64,000 nt of DNA, taken from DAIPKP01 sp964545875 (GTDB taxonomy: Bacteria; Synergistota; Synergistia; Synergistales; Aminiphilaceae). The DNA is taken from positions 1-64,000 of the forward strand of contig CAZJHH010000003.1 in the NCBI GenBank assembly GCA_964545875.1. Direction: 5' to 3'. Under the pieces are notes generated by a model. That model saw only the letters and a program-made list of their open reading frames with translations. It made no database searches and was not told the DNA's origin. This document shows positions 26,151 through 34,101 of the stretch, one piece after another; the first letter of the stretch is position 1; the number at the start of each line of letters is the position of its first letter. Made by a program: the position numbers and the translations under genes.

Positions 26151-26527
26151 TGCGGCGCTCCCGGAGAAACGCCCTGCCGGATCTTACCCCTCTGGTGGAC
26201 ATTCTCTTTCTGCTCATTCTCTTTTTCGTGCTCACCACCACCTTTTTGCGGCAGGGTCTTTCGGTGAGTCTCCCCTCGGGAGAGGGAGAAACCCGGGAAG
26301 ACTCGCCGATTCGGGTGGTACTTACCGCCGAGGGAGATCTTTATTGGGATCGGGAGCTCCTTCCGGAGAAAGAACTCCGGGGGCGGCTCTCCCGGGAAAC
26401 TCCGGCAAGCGTCTCCCTCGAAGCGGATCGCCGGGTTCCCTACGGCGGGGTGGTTCGGATTTTCTCCCTGCTGCGTTCCGCGGGGGTGGAGACGGTGCTT
26501 CTTGTGGTGGAGGAGGAGGGGGAATAG
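26150..26527 (+). CDS. exbD: ExbD/TolR family protein
   Basis: Predicted 125-residue protein with one N-terminal helix and a periplasmic domain. LPDLTPLVDILFLLILFFVL carries the essential membrane aspartate of ExbD. The start overlaps the exbB stop by one base (TAATG), and tonB starts immediately after its stop. Confidence 0.93.
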   Translation: MRRSRRNALPDLTPLVDILFLLILFFVLTTTFLRQGLSVSLPSGEGETREDSPIRVVLTAEGDLYWDRELLPEKELRGRLSRETPASVSLEADRRVPYGGVVRIFSLLRSAGVETVLLVVEEEGE

Positions 26528-27364
26528 ATGCGTTCCCTGGGATTTCTGCTTCTCTCCCTGGGAATCCACGGCATGCTCCTCGGCGTGTTGTTGCAGCCTC
26601 TTCCGGATGATTTCCATATGCAGAACGGCTCTCCCCTCCGGGGGGAGGTACTTTTTCGTGTCCCCTCCGCCCCTGAAACGGAGAAGGGTACTCCGGAAAC
26701 TCCGAAAGCCCTCGGAAGCCCCGAAGCTCCCCAGCCCCGGGATAGTTCTCCGGCCTCCCCATCCCGGGCTCTTCAAGACTCTCGCACGTCCTCTCCGGAA
26801 ATCTCTCGAGAGCAGAGTTCTCCGAAAAAAAACGGGGCTTCTTCCGGGGCGATCTCTCAAACCGCCGCATCCCCCTGGCCCGAAAGCCCCTCCTCTTCCG
26901 GCGCCGGAGAGCAGAACCTTTCCAAACCCTCCCCGGAAACCCTTTCGCCCCGAAGCCCTTCCCCGGAGCTCCAAGCCTCGAAAGAATCCGCTCTTCCTCC
27001 GGAGAGCACTTCCGGAACCTCCTCCCTTTCGGAAATGTTGCGGGAAAAATCCCGAAATTCTTCGCCGGAAGCCGCCGCAGATTCCGGAGGCTCCCGTTCC
27101 GAAACGCCCTGGCATGCCACTCCTCTCCAGGCCCCGGAACCGGCATATCCGAAAATTGCCCGAAAGCTCCGCCGGGAGGGAGAGGTGCTTTTGGAAATCC
27201 GAATAGCCCCTTCGGGGAAGGTGGGAGGCGTGACGGTGCTGGAACCCTGCCGGTGGCAGGAGCTCAACGAGGCCGCCCGGGAGGGGCTTTCCCGGTGGGA
27301 GTTTGCTCCTCCGGGAAGAACCGTAACCCTCCGGGTGCCCGTGATCTTTTCTTTGGAGGATTGA
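26528..27364 (+). CDS. tonB: TonB family energy transducer
   Basis: Predicted 278-residue protein. A single membrane helix lies at about residues 4-25, then comes a periplasm-spanning stretch of about 160 residues very rich in Pro, Ser and Glu, and a C-terminal TonB domain (about 200-278) containing PAYPKIARKLRREGEVLLEI and GLSRWEFAPPGRTV. It contacts the TonB box of the receptor and passes on energy from ExbB/ExbD. It is the last gene of the B12 operon. Confidence 0.92.
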   Translation: MRSLGFLLLSLGIHGMLLGVLLQPLPDDFHMQNGSPLRGEVLFRVPSAPETEKGTPETPKALGSPEAPQPRDSSPASPSRALQDSRTSSPEISREQSSPKKNGASSGAISQTAASPWPESPSSSGAGEQNLSKPSPETLSPRSPSPELQASKESALPPESTSGTSSLSEMLREKSRNSSPEAAADSGGSRSETPWHATPLQAPEPAYPKIARKLRREGEVLLEIRIAPSGKVGGVTVLEPCRWQELNEAAREGLSRWEFAPPGRTVTLRVPVIFSLED

Positions 27365-27462
27365 GGGCGGCGTATTTTCCCCCCCGGATCGTTTTCCACA
27401 GTACCAGATTGCCCCGCAAATTCTCTTTCTTTGCCCCTGTTCGCTTTGTTCTCTCCGGGAGT

Positions 27463-27483
27463 ATCCTTGACTAAACCAAGGAT
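27463..27483 (+). repeat. Inverted repeat before the radical SAM gene
   Basis: ATCCTTG and CAAGGAT are separated by seven bases and lie just upstream of the AAGGAGG of the gene at 27502. It could be an operator or a hairpin affecting translation. There is no T tract after it. Confidence 0.35.
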
Positions 27484-27501
27484 TTTCAAGGAGGTCTTGC
27501 C

Positions 27502-28473
27502 ATGCACATCTTCGGCCCCGTGCCATCCCGGAGGCTGGGGCGCAGTTTGGGGGTCAATCACATTCCCCCCAAAATCTGCACCTACGCCTGTCGTTACTGC
27601 CAGTTGGGCAACGCCATCACCATGACCGCCGAGCGGCGTTCCTTTTTCGATCCCTCGGTTCTGGAAGCGGAAGCGGCCCGCAAGCTGGAGGAACTTGCCG
27701 CATTGGAGAAATCCGTGGATTATATAGCCTTTGTCCCCGACGGAGAACCCACCCTGGATGCCCGGCTGGGAGACCTGGCACGACGCCTCAAACCCTTCGG
27801 CATTCCCCTGGGCATTATCTCCAACGCCTCTCTCGTAGATCTTCCTTCGGTACGGGAAGATCTCGCCTGTTTCGATTGGGTCTCCCTGAAAATGGATGCA
27901 GTACGCCGGGATATCTGGAGCGCCCTGGACCGACCTCACAAGAATCTTTCCCTGGAGAAAATTCTTCGGGGCGTCGAGGAATTCGCCCGAACCTACCGGG
28001 GGCATCTGGAGACGGAAACCATGCTCGTCAAGGGGAGCAACGACGGAGAAGATCACCTGGAAGAGCTGGCCTCCTTCCTGGAGCCTCTGGCCCCCGCGGT
28101 CTGCAGGCTCTCCTCTCCCACCCGCCCCCCCGCATGTCCCGGGGTGGCCCTGGTGGACGAGGAGCGTCTCACCGCAGCCACCGCCATCTTTCAGGCCCAT
28201 AATCTGGACGTGCGCATTCTCAACGCCTACGAGGGGAACGATTTTACCCGTACCGGGGATCTTCGGGAGGCCTTGCTCGCCATTCTTTCGGTGCATCCCA
28301 TGAAAGAGGCTGCGGTGGAGCGTTTTCTGGGAGACCAGGAGTCCGCCTCGGGGGAGGGGAAAGCCCTTTTGGAGGAGCTTCTGCGGAACGAGGATCTTAT
28401 CACCACCCTCTGGAGAAAAGAGCGCTTCTACGCCCGGAATCTCCGGAAAGCCTTCCGGGAGGAGAAGTCCTGA
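27502..28473 (+). CDS. Radical SAM protein
   Basis: Predicted 323-residue cytoplasmic radical SAM enzyme. The [4Fe-4S] motif is CTYACRYCQLG near residue 26, preceded by VPSRRLGRSLGVNHIPPK, which marks the small radical SAM family often annotated as wyosine-synthase-like. DGEPTLD is the typical glycine-rich region. AAGGAGG precedes the ATG. The stop overlaps the start of a HypE-like gene (TGATG), so the two are probably expressed together. The substrate is unknown. Confidence 0.85.
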   Translation: MHIFGPVPSRRLGRSLGVNHIPPKICTYACRYCQLGNAITMTAERRSFFDPSVLEAEAARKLEELAALEKSVDYIAFVPDGEPTLDARLGDLARRLKPFGIPLGIISNASLVDLPSVREDLACFDWVSLKMDAVRRDIWSALDRPHKNLSLEKILRGVEEFARTYRGHLETETMLVKGSNDGEDHLEELASFLEPLAPAVCRLSSPTRPPACPGVALVDEERLTAATAIFQAHNLDVRILNAYEGNDFTRTGDLREALLAILSVHPMKEAAVERFLGDQESASGEGKALLEELLRNEDLITTLWRKERFYARNLRKAFREEKS

Positions 28474-29504
28474 TGTCCAAATTCTGCCGGAATGTGATGG
28501 AACGGGCGGTGTATGCCCCTCTTGCCAGACAGAAAGAGGATCCTTCGGTGCTTCTGGGAAGCCTCTTCGGAGAGGATATCGCCCTGGTGGATACGGGATC
28601 CGGGCTTCTCGCCTCTCATGTGGATCCCATCGTGGGGGCCGCCGAAGGATTGGGGCGCCTGGCGGTGCACGTGGCCTGCAACGACCTCGCCGCCAGCGGC
28701 GTGCCTCCCCAGTGGCTCCAGATTCTGGTGCTGGTCCCCTCGGCGGAGGATACGGAACAGCTCCGGAGCATCATGGAAGAGGCGGTGGAGGCCGCCGGGC
28801 AGGCGGGAGCGGTCATCGTGGGAGGCCATAGCGGCTACTCCTCGGGGCTCTCCCGGCCCCTCGCGGCGGTAACCGCCTTCGGCAAGGCCCGGAAAGAAAC
28901 CCTGGTACGCACCTCCGGAGCCCGGAAGGGGGACGTGATTTGTCTCACCCGGGGCATGGGGCTGGAAGGAACCGCCATCCTCGCCTGGGACTACCCCGAG
29001 GAATGCCGTCGCCGGGGACTTTCGAAGGAGGACGTGGAAAAAGCGAAAATTCTTGCGGAAGATCTTTCGGTGGTTCCCGAGGCCCTTCGGCTGGCGGAAC
29101 TGGGGGCCACCGCCATGCACGATCCTACCCGGGGAGGAGTGCTGGAGGCTTTTCTCGAAATGGCCTGGGGAGCGAAAACATGTTTTCGGATTCAGAGGGA
29201 GCAACTCCCTCTTCTTCCGGTGGTGCGGAACTTCGCCCGGGCCTTCGGCTTCGATCCTCTTCGGATGATCTCTTCGGGAGCTTTGGCGGTAACCCTGCCC
29301 CGGGAAAAGGTGGCCCAAGCCTCGCAAACCATCGCTCCCTGGGCATCTCTCTATCCCGTGGGGATAGTGGAAGAGGGCAGAGGAGTGCGGATCTCTTCGG
29401 AATCCGAAGAGGTTTTCTTTTCCGAGCCGGAGCCGGAAAAGGACGAGCTTGCCCGGCTGCAACTTCTTCTGGGAGCTCCGGGGGGAGAAAAAGAGAGCCC
29501 CTGA
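28473..29504 (+). CDS. HypE/AIR synthase-related protein
   Basis: Predicted 343-residue cytoplasmic protein of the PurM/HypE/SelD/ThiL superfamily, whose members use ATP to activate carbonyl or selenide groups. The N-terminal domain has HVDPIVGAAEGLGRLAVHVA and NDLAASGVPPQW, and the second domain has HDPTRGGVLEAFLEMAWG and ISSGALAVTLP, as in HypE. No other hydrogenase maturation genes are nearby, so it is not an ordinary HypE. Partnership with the overlapping radical SAM gene is suggested by context. Confidence 0.82.
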   Translation: MSKFCRNVMERAVYAPLARQKEDPSVLLGSLFGEDIALVDTGSGLLASHVDPIVGAAEGLGRLAVHVACNDLAASGVPPQWLQILVLVPSAEDTEQLRSIMEEAVEAAGQAGAVIVGGHSGYSSGLSRPLAAVTAFGKARKETLVRTSGARKGDVICLTRGMGLEGTAILAWDYPEECRRRGLSKEDVEKAKILAEDLSVVPEALRLAELGATAMHDPTRGGVLEAFLEMAWGAKTCFRIQREQLPLLPVVRNFARAFGFDPLRMISSGALAVTLPREKVAQASQTIAPWASLYPVGIVEEGRGVRISSESEEVFFSEPEPEKDELARLQLLLGAPGGEKESP

Positions 29505-29533
29505 TTTTTTATTTTTCCAGAGAAAGCGAGTAG

Positions 29534-29737
29534 ATGGATATGCCCGGAACGAAACGATCCAACGTAAGGCCCGGAATGAAGGTCAGCGTGGTGCAGAAAC
29601 AGGACCAGCGTTCGGGAGATCTCACCCAAGGAGTGGTACAGAGCCTGCTGACGAAGAGCTCCTATCATCCCCACGGCATCAAGGTGCGCCTTGAGAACGG
29701 CATGGTGGGCAGAGTGAAGGAAATCATCGAGGAGTGA
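29534..29737 (+). CDS. YwbE family protein
   Basis: Predicted 67-residue protein matching the small conserved YwbE family: VRPGMKVSVVQKQDQRSG, then TKSSYHPHGIKVRLENGMVGRV. The function is unknown; it looks like a small beta-barrel domain that might bind nucleic acid. It lies 29 bp after the HypE-like gene and is probably the last member of that operon. Confidence 0.85.
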   Translation: MDMPGTKRSNVRPGMKVSVVQKQDQRSGDLTQGVVQSLLTKSSYHPHGIKVRLENGMVGRVKEIIEE

Positions 29738-29801
29738 GGCGTGGCGGGCCTTCCGACCCTTATTTCCCCGAAGAAGAGACTTCTTTTTCCTACTTTTGCC
29801 T

Positions 29802-29818
29802 AAAGCTTTTCGCTTTTT
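29802..29818 (+). terminator. Probable weak terminator after ywbE-like gene
   Basis: AAAGC and GCTTT pair around TTTTC, and the 3' arm continues into T residues. The stem is short and AT-rich. Confidence 0.4.
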
Positions 29819-29891
29819 CGGAGGAGCATGCCTCTAGGCTCAACATCTCTGCAAAAACCCTCAAAAAGGCACGGGAAAATCTTTTTCCTCT

Positions 29892-29921
29892 TTGCCCTTG
29901 TAGTAGAGGATAGGGTAAAAT
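29892..29921 (+). promoter_or_regulatory. Candidate promoter of the BMP-family gene
   Basis: TTGCCC (29892-29897) and TAAAAT (29916-29921) are separated by 18 bp, 37 bp before the start codon. Confidence 0.45.
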
Positions 29922-29958
29922 AGCGATTGAAGTTATTTCTATGGAGGAGGTATGAAGC

Positions 29959-31044
29959 ATGAGAAAGAGTTTTGTCGTGGCGTTTGTGGCGCTTCTTTGC
30001 TGTTTCTGCGCAGGCGTGGCCTTTGGCATGGAGGCGGTGCCCGTGGAGGAGCTGAAGCCGGGGTTTGTCTACATCGGTCCCGTGGGAGACGGGGGATGGA
30101 CCTTCATGCACGAAAAGGGGCGGCTGGAAATGGAAGAGGCCTTCCCCGGGCTCAAGAGCACCATCGTGGAAAGTGTTCCCGAGGGCCCCGATTCCGCCCG
30201 AGTGATGAATACCTTTGTGCGGAACGGCTCGAAGCTCATCTTTGCCACCTCCTTCGGGTACATGGATTTTGTACAGGAAGTGGCGGCGCGCCATAAGGAC
30301 GTCTACTTCATGCACTGCTCGGGGTACAAGCGGGGAGACAACGTGGGAACCTACTTCGGCCGCATGTACCAGGCCCGGTACCTTTCGGGGCTCGTGGCGG
30401 GAAGCATGACCGAAAGCAACGTCCTCGGCTACGTGGCGGCCCAGCCCATTCCCGAAGTTATCCGGGGAATCAACGCCTTTGTCCAGGGAGTGCGGCACGT
30501 CAATCCCGAGGCCAAGGTGAAGGTGGTATGGCTCTTCTCCTGGTTCGATCCTGGTAAAGAAAAGGAAGCCACCAAGGCCCTTATCGATGCGGGGGCGGAT
30601 GTGATCGCCATGCATGCCGATTCCGGCGCCACTCCCCAGACTGCCGAAGAGGCGGGGGTCTACGTGGTGGGATACAACAACGATATGAGCCATTACGCAC
30701 CCACCAAGCACCTTACCGCTCCCATCTGGGACTGGGGGCAGGTCCACATCTACACGGTGGATAAGATTATAAACGGTACCTGGGAGAGCGAGGATATCTG
30801 GTGGGGCCTCAAGGAGGGCATGGTGGATCTGTCGCCCTTCGGTAAGGACGTGCCGGATTCCGTGAAGGAGCTGGTGGCGGCGGAGAGGGAAAAGATCATC
30901 TCCGGAGCCTGGGATGTCTTTACGGGGCCCATTAAAGATCAGAAGGGAGAGGTTCGGGTTCCCGAAGGAGAAGTCATGTCCGACGGGGATATGCTCTCCA
31001 TGGGCTGGTTCGTGGAAGGCGTGGAGGGAGAGGTTCCGAAATAG
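29959..31044 (+). CDS. BMP family substrate-binding protein
   Basis: Predicted 361-residue periplasmic protein of the basic membrane protein (Med/BmpA) family, which feeds nucleosides or related compounds to ABC transporters. A signal peptide covers about 24 residues. Family segments are YIGPVGDGGWTFMHEKGR, FATSFGYMDFVQEVA and GRMYQARYLSGLVAGSMTES. GGAGGAGG precedes the ATG. It has its own promoter and terminator and no permease or ATPase beside it, so it either works with a transporter encoded elsewhere or acts as a sensor. Confidence 0.88.
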   Translation: MRKSFVVAFVALLCCFCAGVAFGMEAVPVEELKPGFVYIGPVGDGGWTFMHEKGRLEMEEAFPGLKSTIVESVPEGPDSARVMNTFVRNGSKLIFATSFGYMDFVQEVAARHKDVYFMHCSGYKRGDNVGTYFGRMYQARYLSGLVAGSMTESNVLGYVAAQPIPEVIRGINAFVQGVRHVNPEAKVKVVWLFSWFDPGKEKEATKALIDAGADVIAMHADSGATPQTAEEAGVYVVGYNNDMSHYAPTKHLTAPIWDWGQVHIYTVDKIINGTWESEDIWWGLKEGMVDLSPFGKDVPDSVKELVAAEREKIISGAWDVFTGPIKDQKGEVRVPEGEVMSDGDMLSMGWFVEGVEGEVPK

Positions 31045-31078
31045 GTTCTTTTCCGGTTTTTTACGGATGAACGAAAAC

Positions 31079-31140
31079 AAGACGGCATGAAAGAGTCCGG
31101 GGTTTCTCAAGGGAAATCCCGGACTCTTTCATGCCGTCTT
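31079..31140. terminator. Bidirectional terminator with 23-bp perfect stem
   Basis: Arms at 31079-31101 and 31118-31140 are perfect reverse complements, starting AAGACGGCATG and ending CATGCCGTCTT, with a 16-base loop. T residues follow on both strands. It separates the convergent BMP and proline racemase genes. Confidence 0.85.
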
Positions 31141-31175
31141 TTCGCAGTTTCAGGAAATCTGGAGAGGAGAGGGCA

Positions 31176-32183
31176 TCAGCGCTGCAGCACGAAGCCGCTT
31201 CCGAGCTCGTCCTCTTCCGTAAGAACCAGGTAGTTGAATCCCGTAACGTAGGCCTTTCCCCGGATGGTGGGGAGGATGGTGTCGAAATCTCCCACCTTGG
31301 GGCCCGGTTCGTAGCTTCCCCGGAAGAGGCTTCCGGTGATGCTGGAGTAGTTGAACATCTCTCCCGGATCGAGCTTTCCCTTGGCGGCGAGGGTGGCCAT
31401 CTTGGCGCTGGTGCCGGTGCCGCAGGGAGAGCGGTCCAGGGATCCCTCGCCGAAGATCACCGCGTTGCTCGCGGTGTTTCTGTCCTTCTGGGAGTAGAAT
31501 TCCACCAGCTCCACCCGCTTGATGTGAGGTTCCGTGGGGTGAGCCACCGGAACGCTCTGGTTCAGGCATTCCCGAATCTCCAGACCCAGGGAGATGAGCC
31601 TGGAGCTGTCCTTGGGCTCTATGGAAAGTCCTACGGACTCTGCAGGGAGAAGGGCGAAAAAGCTTCCCCCGAAGGAGATGTCCAGAAGAATTTCCTTTCC
31701 CAGGGAGGGCACATGGAGGGAGACGTCCTTTTTATAGAGAAAGCTCGGTACGTTGTGAAGGGCCACCTCTCCCACCTCGCCGTTTTTCACCTCCACGTAG
31801 AGCTTTACAAGCCCTGCGGGGGTATCCAGCACCACTTCGGTGAAGGGTTCGGTCTTGGAAATCCATCCCAGCTCCACCGCCGCCCGGGCCACTCCGATGG
31901 AGCCGTGGCCGCACATGGTGATGCCCCCTCCGGTTTCCAGGAAGATGATGCCGAAATGGGCTTCTTCGTGAACCGGGGGAACGAAGAGAGCCGAGACCAT
32001 GTCCCCATGTCCCCGGGGTTCGCAGGTGGTGTATATCCGGAAGTCGTCGAAGTTCTTGTGCACGTTCACCCACTTTTCGCTGATGCTCTTTCCCGGTATA
32101 TAGGGAGCCCCTCCGATGATAAGCCGGGTGGGTTCGCCTCCGGTATGGGTGTCTACTACTGCGGTTGCACGGGTAATCTTCAT
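31176..32183 (-). CDS. Proline racemase family protein (proline racemase / hydroxyproline epimerase)
   Basis: Predicted 335-residue cytoplasmic cofactor-independent racemase or epimerase. Both catalytic cysteines are present: TMCGHGSIGVA for the first and RSPCGTGTSAKMA for the second, so racemisation rather than dehydratase activity (which has Thr) is expected. VDTHTGGEPTRL is the conserved opening. CAGGAGG precedes the ATG at 32183. L-proline racemase feeds D-proline reductase in amino-acid fermenters, while epimerases act on trans-4-hydroxyproline. Sequence alone does not decide, and no reductase genes are nearby. Confidence 0.88.
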   Translation of the reverse strand: MKITRATAVVDTHTGGEPTRLIIGGAPYIPGKSISEKWVNVHKNFDDFRIYTTCEPRGHGDMVSALFVPPVHEEAHFGIIFLETGGGITMCGHGSIGVARAAVELGWISKTEPFTEVVLDTPAGLVKLYVEVKNGEVGEVALHNVPSFLYKKDVSLHVPSLGKEILLDISFGGSFFALLPAESVGLSIEPKDSSRLISLGLEIRECLNQSVPVAHPTEPHIKRVELVEFYSQKDRNTASNAVIFGEGSLDRSPCGTGTSAKMATLAAKGKLDPGEMFNYSSITGSLFRGSYEPGPKVGDFDTILPTIRGKAYVTGFNYLVLTEEDELGSGFVLQR

Positions 32184-32264
32184 GGTGCCGCCACCTCCTG
32201 TAAAGAGTGTTCCCCAGGAGATGTGCGTAAGGAATATTGTGGACAACCCTGGGTTTTAGGGCAC

Positions 32265-32293
32265 ATTATACCTACTTTCGCTTTATTTTTCCA
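32265..32293 (-). promoter_or_regulatory. Promoter of the proline racemase family gene
   Basis: On the minus strand TGGAAA and a perfect TATAAT are separated by 17 bp. An inverted repeat covers the -35 and spacer, suggesting an operator. Confidence 0.65.
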
Positions 32294-32301
32294 GCGAAAG
32301 T
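32274..32301 (-). repeat. Inverted repeat overlapping the promoter
   Basis: ACTTTCGCT and AGCGAAAGT (9 bp, perfect) are separated by 10 bases. No T tract follows on the strand of the upstream gene, so a regulator-binding dyad is more likely than a terminator. Confidence 0.5.
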
Positions 32302-32333
32302 GTACGGCATTGTATTCTTTTGAAAAAACCGTC

Positions 32334-32963
32334 CTAAAGAATGCCCGGATGCCAGTTGAGCTGCCGGATGGTGAGGGAGTCCTTTTTCCCGTTTTCCAGT
32401 ACGTGGATGCCGCAGTAGTCCTGCCGGAGAGAGAAGGTCGTTTGAAGGGGGATTCCCAGAATCTCCTGGAGAATCACCAGAAAGACTCCTCCGTGGGCGG
32501 TGATGACCAGGGGGGAGGAGAGGTTTTCGCCGATCAGGCTCCGGAATGCGGGGATCACCCGCTGCCGAAGATCCTGGAAGCTCTCGCCTCCGGGGCTCCG
32601 GAAGGTTTCCAGGTGGCTCCATCGTTCTTCGAAGGCCATGCGATCTTCTTCTTTGACCTCCTGAAAAGTGCGTCCCTCCCATTTTCCCAGGTCGATCTCC
32701 CGAAAGCTCGGCTCCACCCGGTAGGGTTTGCCTGGAAAGATGAGCTCCGCCGTATGCTGGGCCCGACGCATGGAGCTCGTTATCAGGGTGCCTTCCCGAA
32801 GATGCTCCAGGGATGTTTCCAGGGATACCGCATGTTCCCGCCCCTCCCGGCTCAATTCGAGATCCAGGGAGCCGTAGTACCGGGGCCCCTCGGGATCCCG
32901 GGTAACCCCGTGGCCGTTGTCGAATTGGGGTTCCGCGTGTCGAATGAGATAGATCATGCCCAT
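32334..32963 (-). CDS. Histidine phosphatase family protein
   Basis: Predicted 209-residue cytoplasmic phosphatase of the phosphoglycerate mutase/CobC superfamily. The catalytic signature is YLIRHAEPQFD at the N-terminus, with TSSMRRAQHTAEL, EIDLGKWEG and ITAHGGVFLV supplying the remaining active-site residues. The start overlaps the end of the NTP transferase-HD gene by 10 bp. The substrate is unknown: an alpha-ribazole phosphatase role is possible but not supported by its operon. Confidence 0.85.
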   Translation of the reverse strand: MGMIYLIRHAEPQFDNGHGVTRDPEGPRYYGSLDLELSREGREHAVSLETSLEHLREGTLITSSMRRAQHTAELIFPGKPYRVEPSFREIDLGKWEGRTFQEVKEEDRMAFEERWSHLETFRSPGGESFQDLRQRVIPAFRSLIGENLSSPLVITAHGGVFLVILQEILGIPLQTTFSLRQDYCGIHVLENGKKDSLTIRQLNWHPGIL

Positions 32964-34099
32964 GGGTGTATGCCTCCAAGTATGGTTTCCAGGGGTTTCC
33001 CGAGCTTTTTCTCCAGGGACTGCTGTATTTCCTGGGCTCGCTGCATTTTTCGTTCCATGGCCTCCAGAGCCTTGGGCCTTCCTTCGAAGCAGGCCCTTTT
33101 ATGCTCCCGGCGCTTGTCCAGGGGCATGTAGGAAATGTCCTCCACCAGCTTGTCCACGCAGTAGAGGATTTCCTCTTCCAGGGCCGTTTCCGGGGAGAGT
33201 CTTTCCGGAAGTTCCATGTGGTGGGCCACCAGGGGAGCTATGGATTCATAGCCGTGGCTTTTCAGAAAGGCGGCTCCCTCCTCCGCATGAGAGGGGTGTC
33301 CCTTGCGAAGATCGTGGAGCAGCGCCGCCGTGGCGAGGCGCTCCACCTTGAGGGGATATCCCCTTTGAAGAAGCTCCATGCCGAGGGCTACCGCTCCCGC
33401 CTGTACCGTACGGCAGTGGAGTCGGGCCTTTTCCGGTGTTTCCGCCAGATCCCAGAGGGCGAGGCACTCCTCTTCCGTGGGGAGCCCCTGGCGTTCGGCG
33501 TAGACCTGAAGCTGCTCGTAGTCTTCCGGGGTGTCCATATCCAGCAGAATTGCCTGATCCGCCACGGGAACCAGCAGGGGCTCCGGAGCGAAGGCATGGA
33601 AAGCTCCCCGAAGGCCTCCTTCGCCCTTCCAGCCGAGAATGGGGGATGTCAGGGAGGCGTGGAAGAGCGGGGGGTGTCCCGTCTTTCCCCGGAAGGAAGG
33701 GATCAGGAGAGGCTGTTCCGGCCTGCGGGAGTCGAGAAGCTTTCGGTAGGTGCTCTCCTTGACCAGAGGAATGTCCCCGGGCAGAAGGAAACAGGCCTCC
33801 ACCGAGGTCGGCAGAGCCCGGAGCCCCGCCAGAACCGAAGAGAACATGCCTCGATCGTATTCGGAGTTGTAGACCGAAAGAGCTCCCAGGGCTTCCACGG
33901 AGGGGCGCATCTCCTCTTCATAATGGCCCGATACCACGATAATGTGCTCCACTCCGGCGTGTTCCAGAGTAGTTACCGCATGTTCCAGGGCGGTGCGTTC
34001 CTCCAGGGGAAGGAGGAGTTTGCACCGCCCCATACGGGAGGCGTATCCTCCCCCCAGGATAATGGCCCCCAGGGAGGGGGATGCGGCGGAACTTTTCAT
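32954..34099 (-). CDS. MobA-like NTP transferase fused to an HD domain
   Basis: Predicted 381-residue cytoplasmic fusion. Residues 8-200 are a nucleotidyltransferase of the MobA/MocA type: AIILGGGYASRMGRCKLLLP with the nucleotide loop, LLPGDIPLV with the metal-binding Asp, and a GKTGHPPLF segment. Residues 230-340 are an HD domain: TAALLHDLRKGHPSHAEEG and VAHHMELPERL. Similar fusions accompany molybdenum cofactor cytidylylation genes in other anaerobes. AAGGGAG precedes the ATG at 34099, 2 bp after the typA stop. The length of the HD part suggests a phosphohydrolase acting on the product or a related nucleotide (inference). Confidence 0.82.
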   Translation of the reverse strand: MKSSAASPSLGAIILGGGYASRMGRCKLLLPLEERTALEHAVTTLEHAGVEHIIVVSGHYEEEMRPSVEALGALSVYNSEYDRGMFSSVLAGLRALPTSVEACFLLPGDIPLVKESTYRKLLDSRRPEQPLLIPSFRGKTGHPPLFHASLTSPILGWKGEGGLRGAFHAFAPEPLLVPVADQAILLDMDTPEDYEQLQVYAERQGLPTEEECLALWDLAETPEKARLHCRTVQAGAVALGMELLQRGYPLKVERLATAALLHDLRKGHPSHAEEGAAFLKSHGYESIAPLVAHHMELPERLSPETALEEEILYCVDKLVEDISYMPLDKRREHKRACFEGRPKALEAMERKMQRAQEIQQSLEKKLGKPLETILGGIHPWA

Positions 34100-34101
34100 G
34101 G

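Noticed and set aside
28473..29504. Hydrogenase maturation factor HypE or selenophosphate synthetase SelD
   Set aside because: No hyp genes are adjacent, and no SelD-type N-terminal Cys/Sec motif or HypE C-terminal PRIC tail is present.
32274..32301. Terminator of the histidine phosphatase gene
   Set aside because: No T tract follows on the minus strand, and the repeat overlaps a good promoter, so an operator is more likely.
31131..33131. Long plus-strand frame across the proline racemase and phosphatase genes
   Set aside because: It runs antisense to two well-identified genes and has no recognisable motif.
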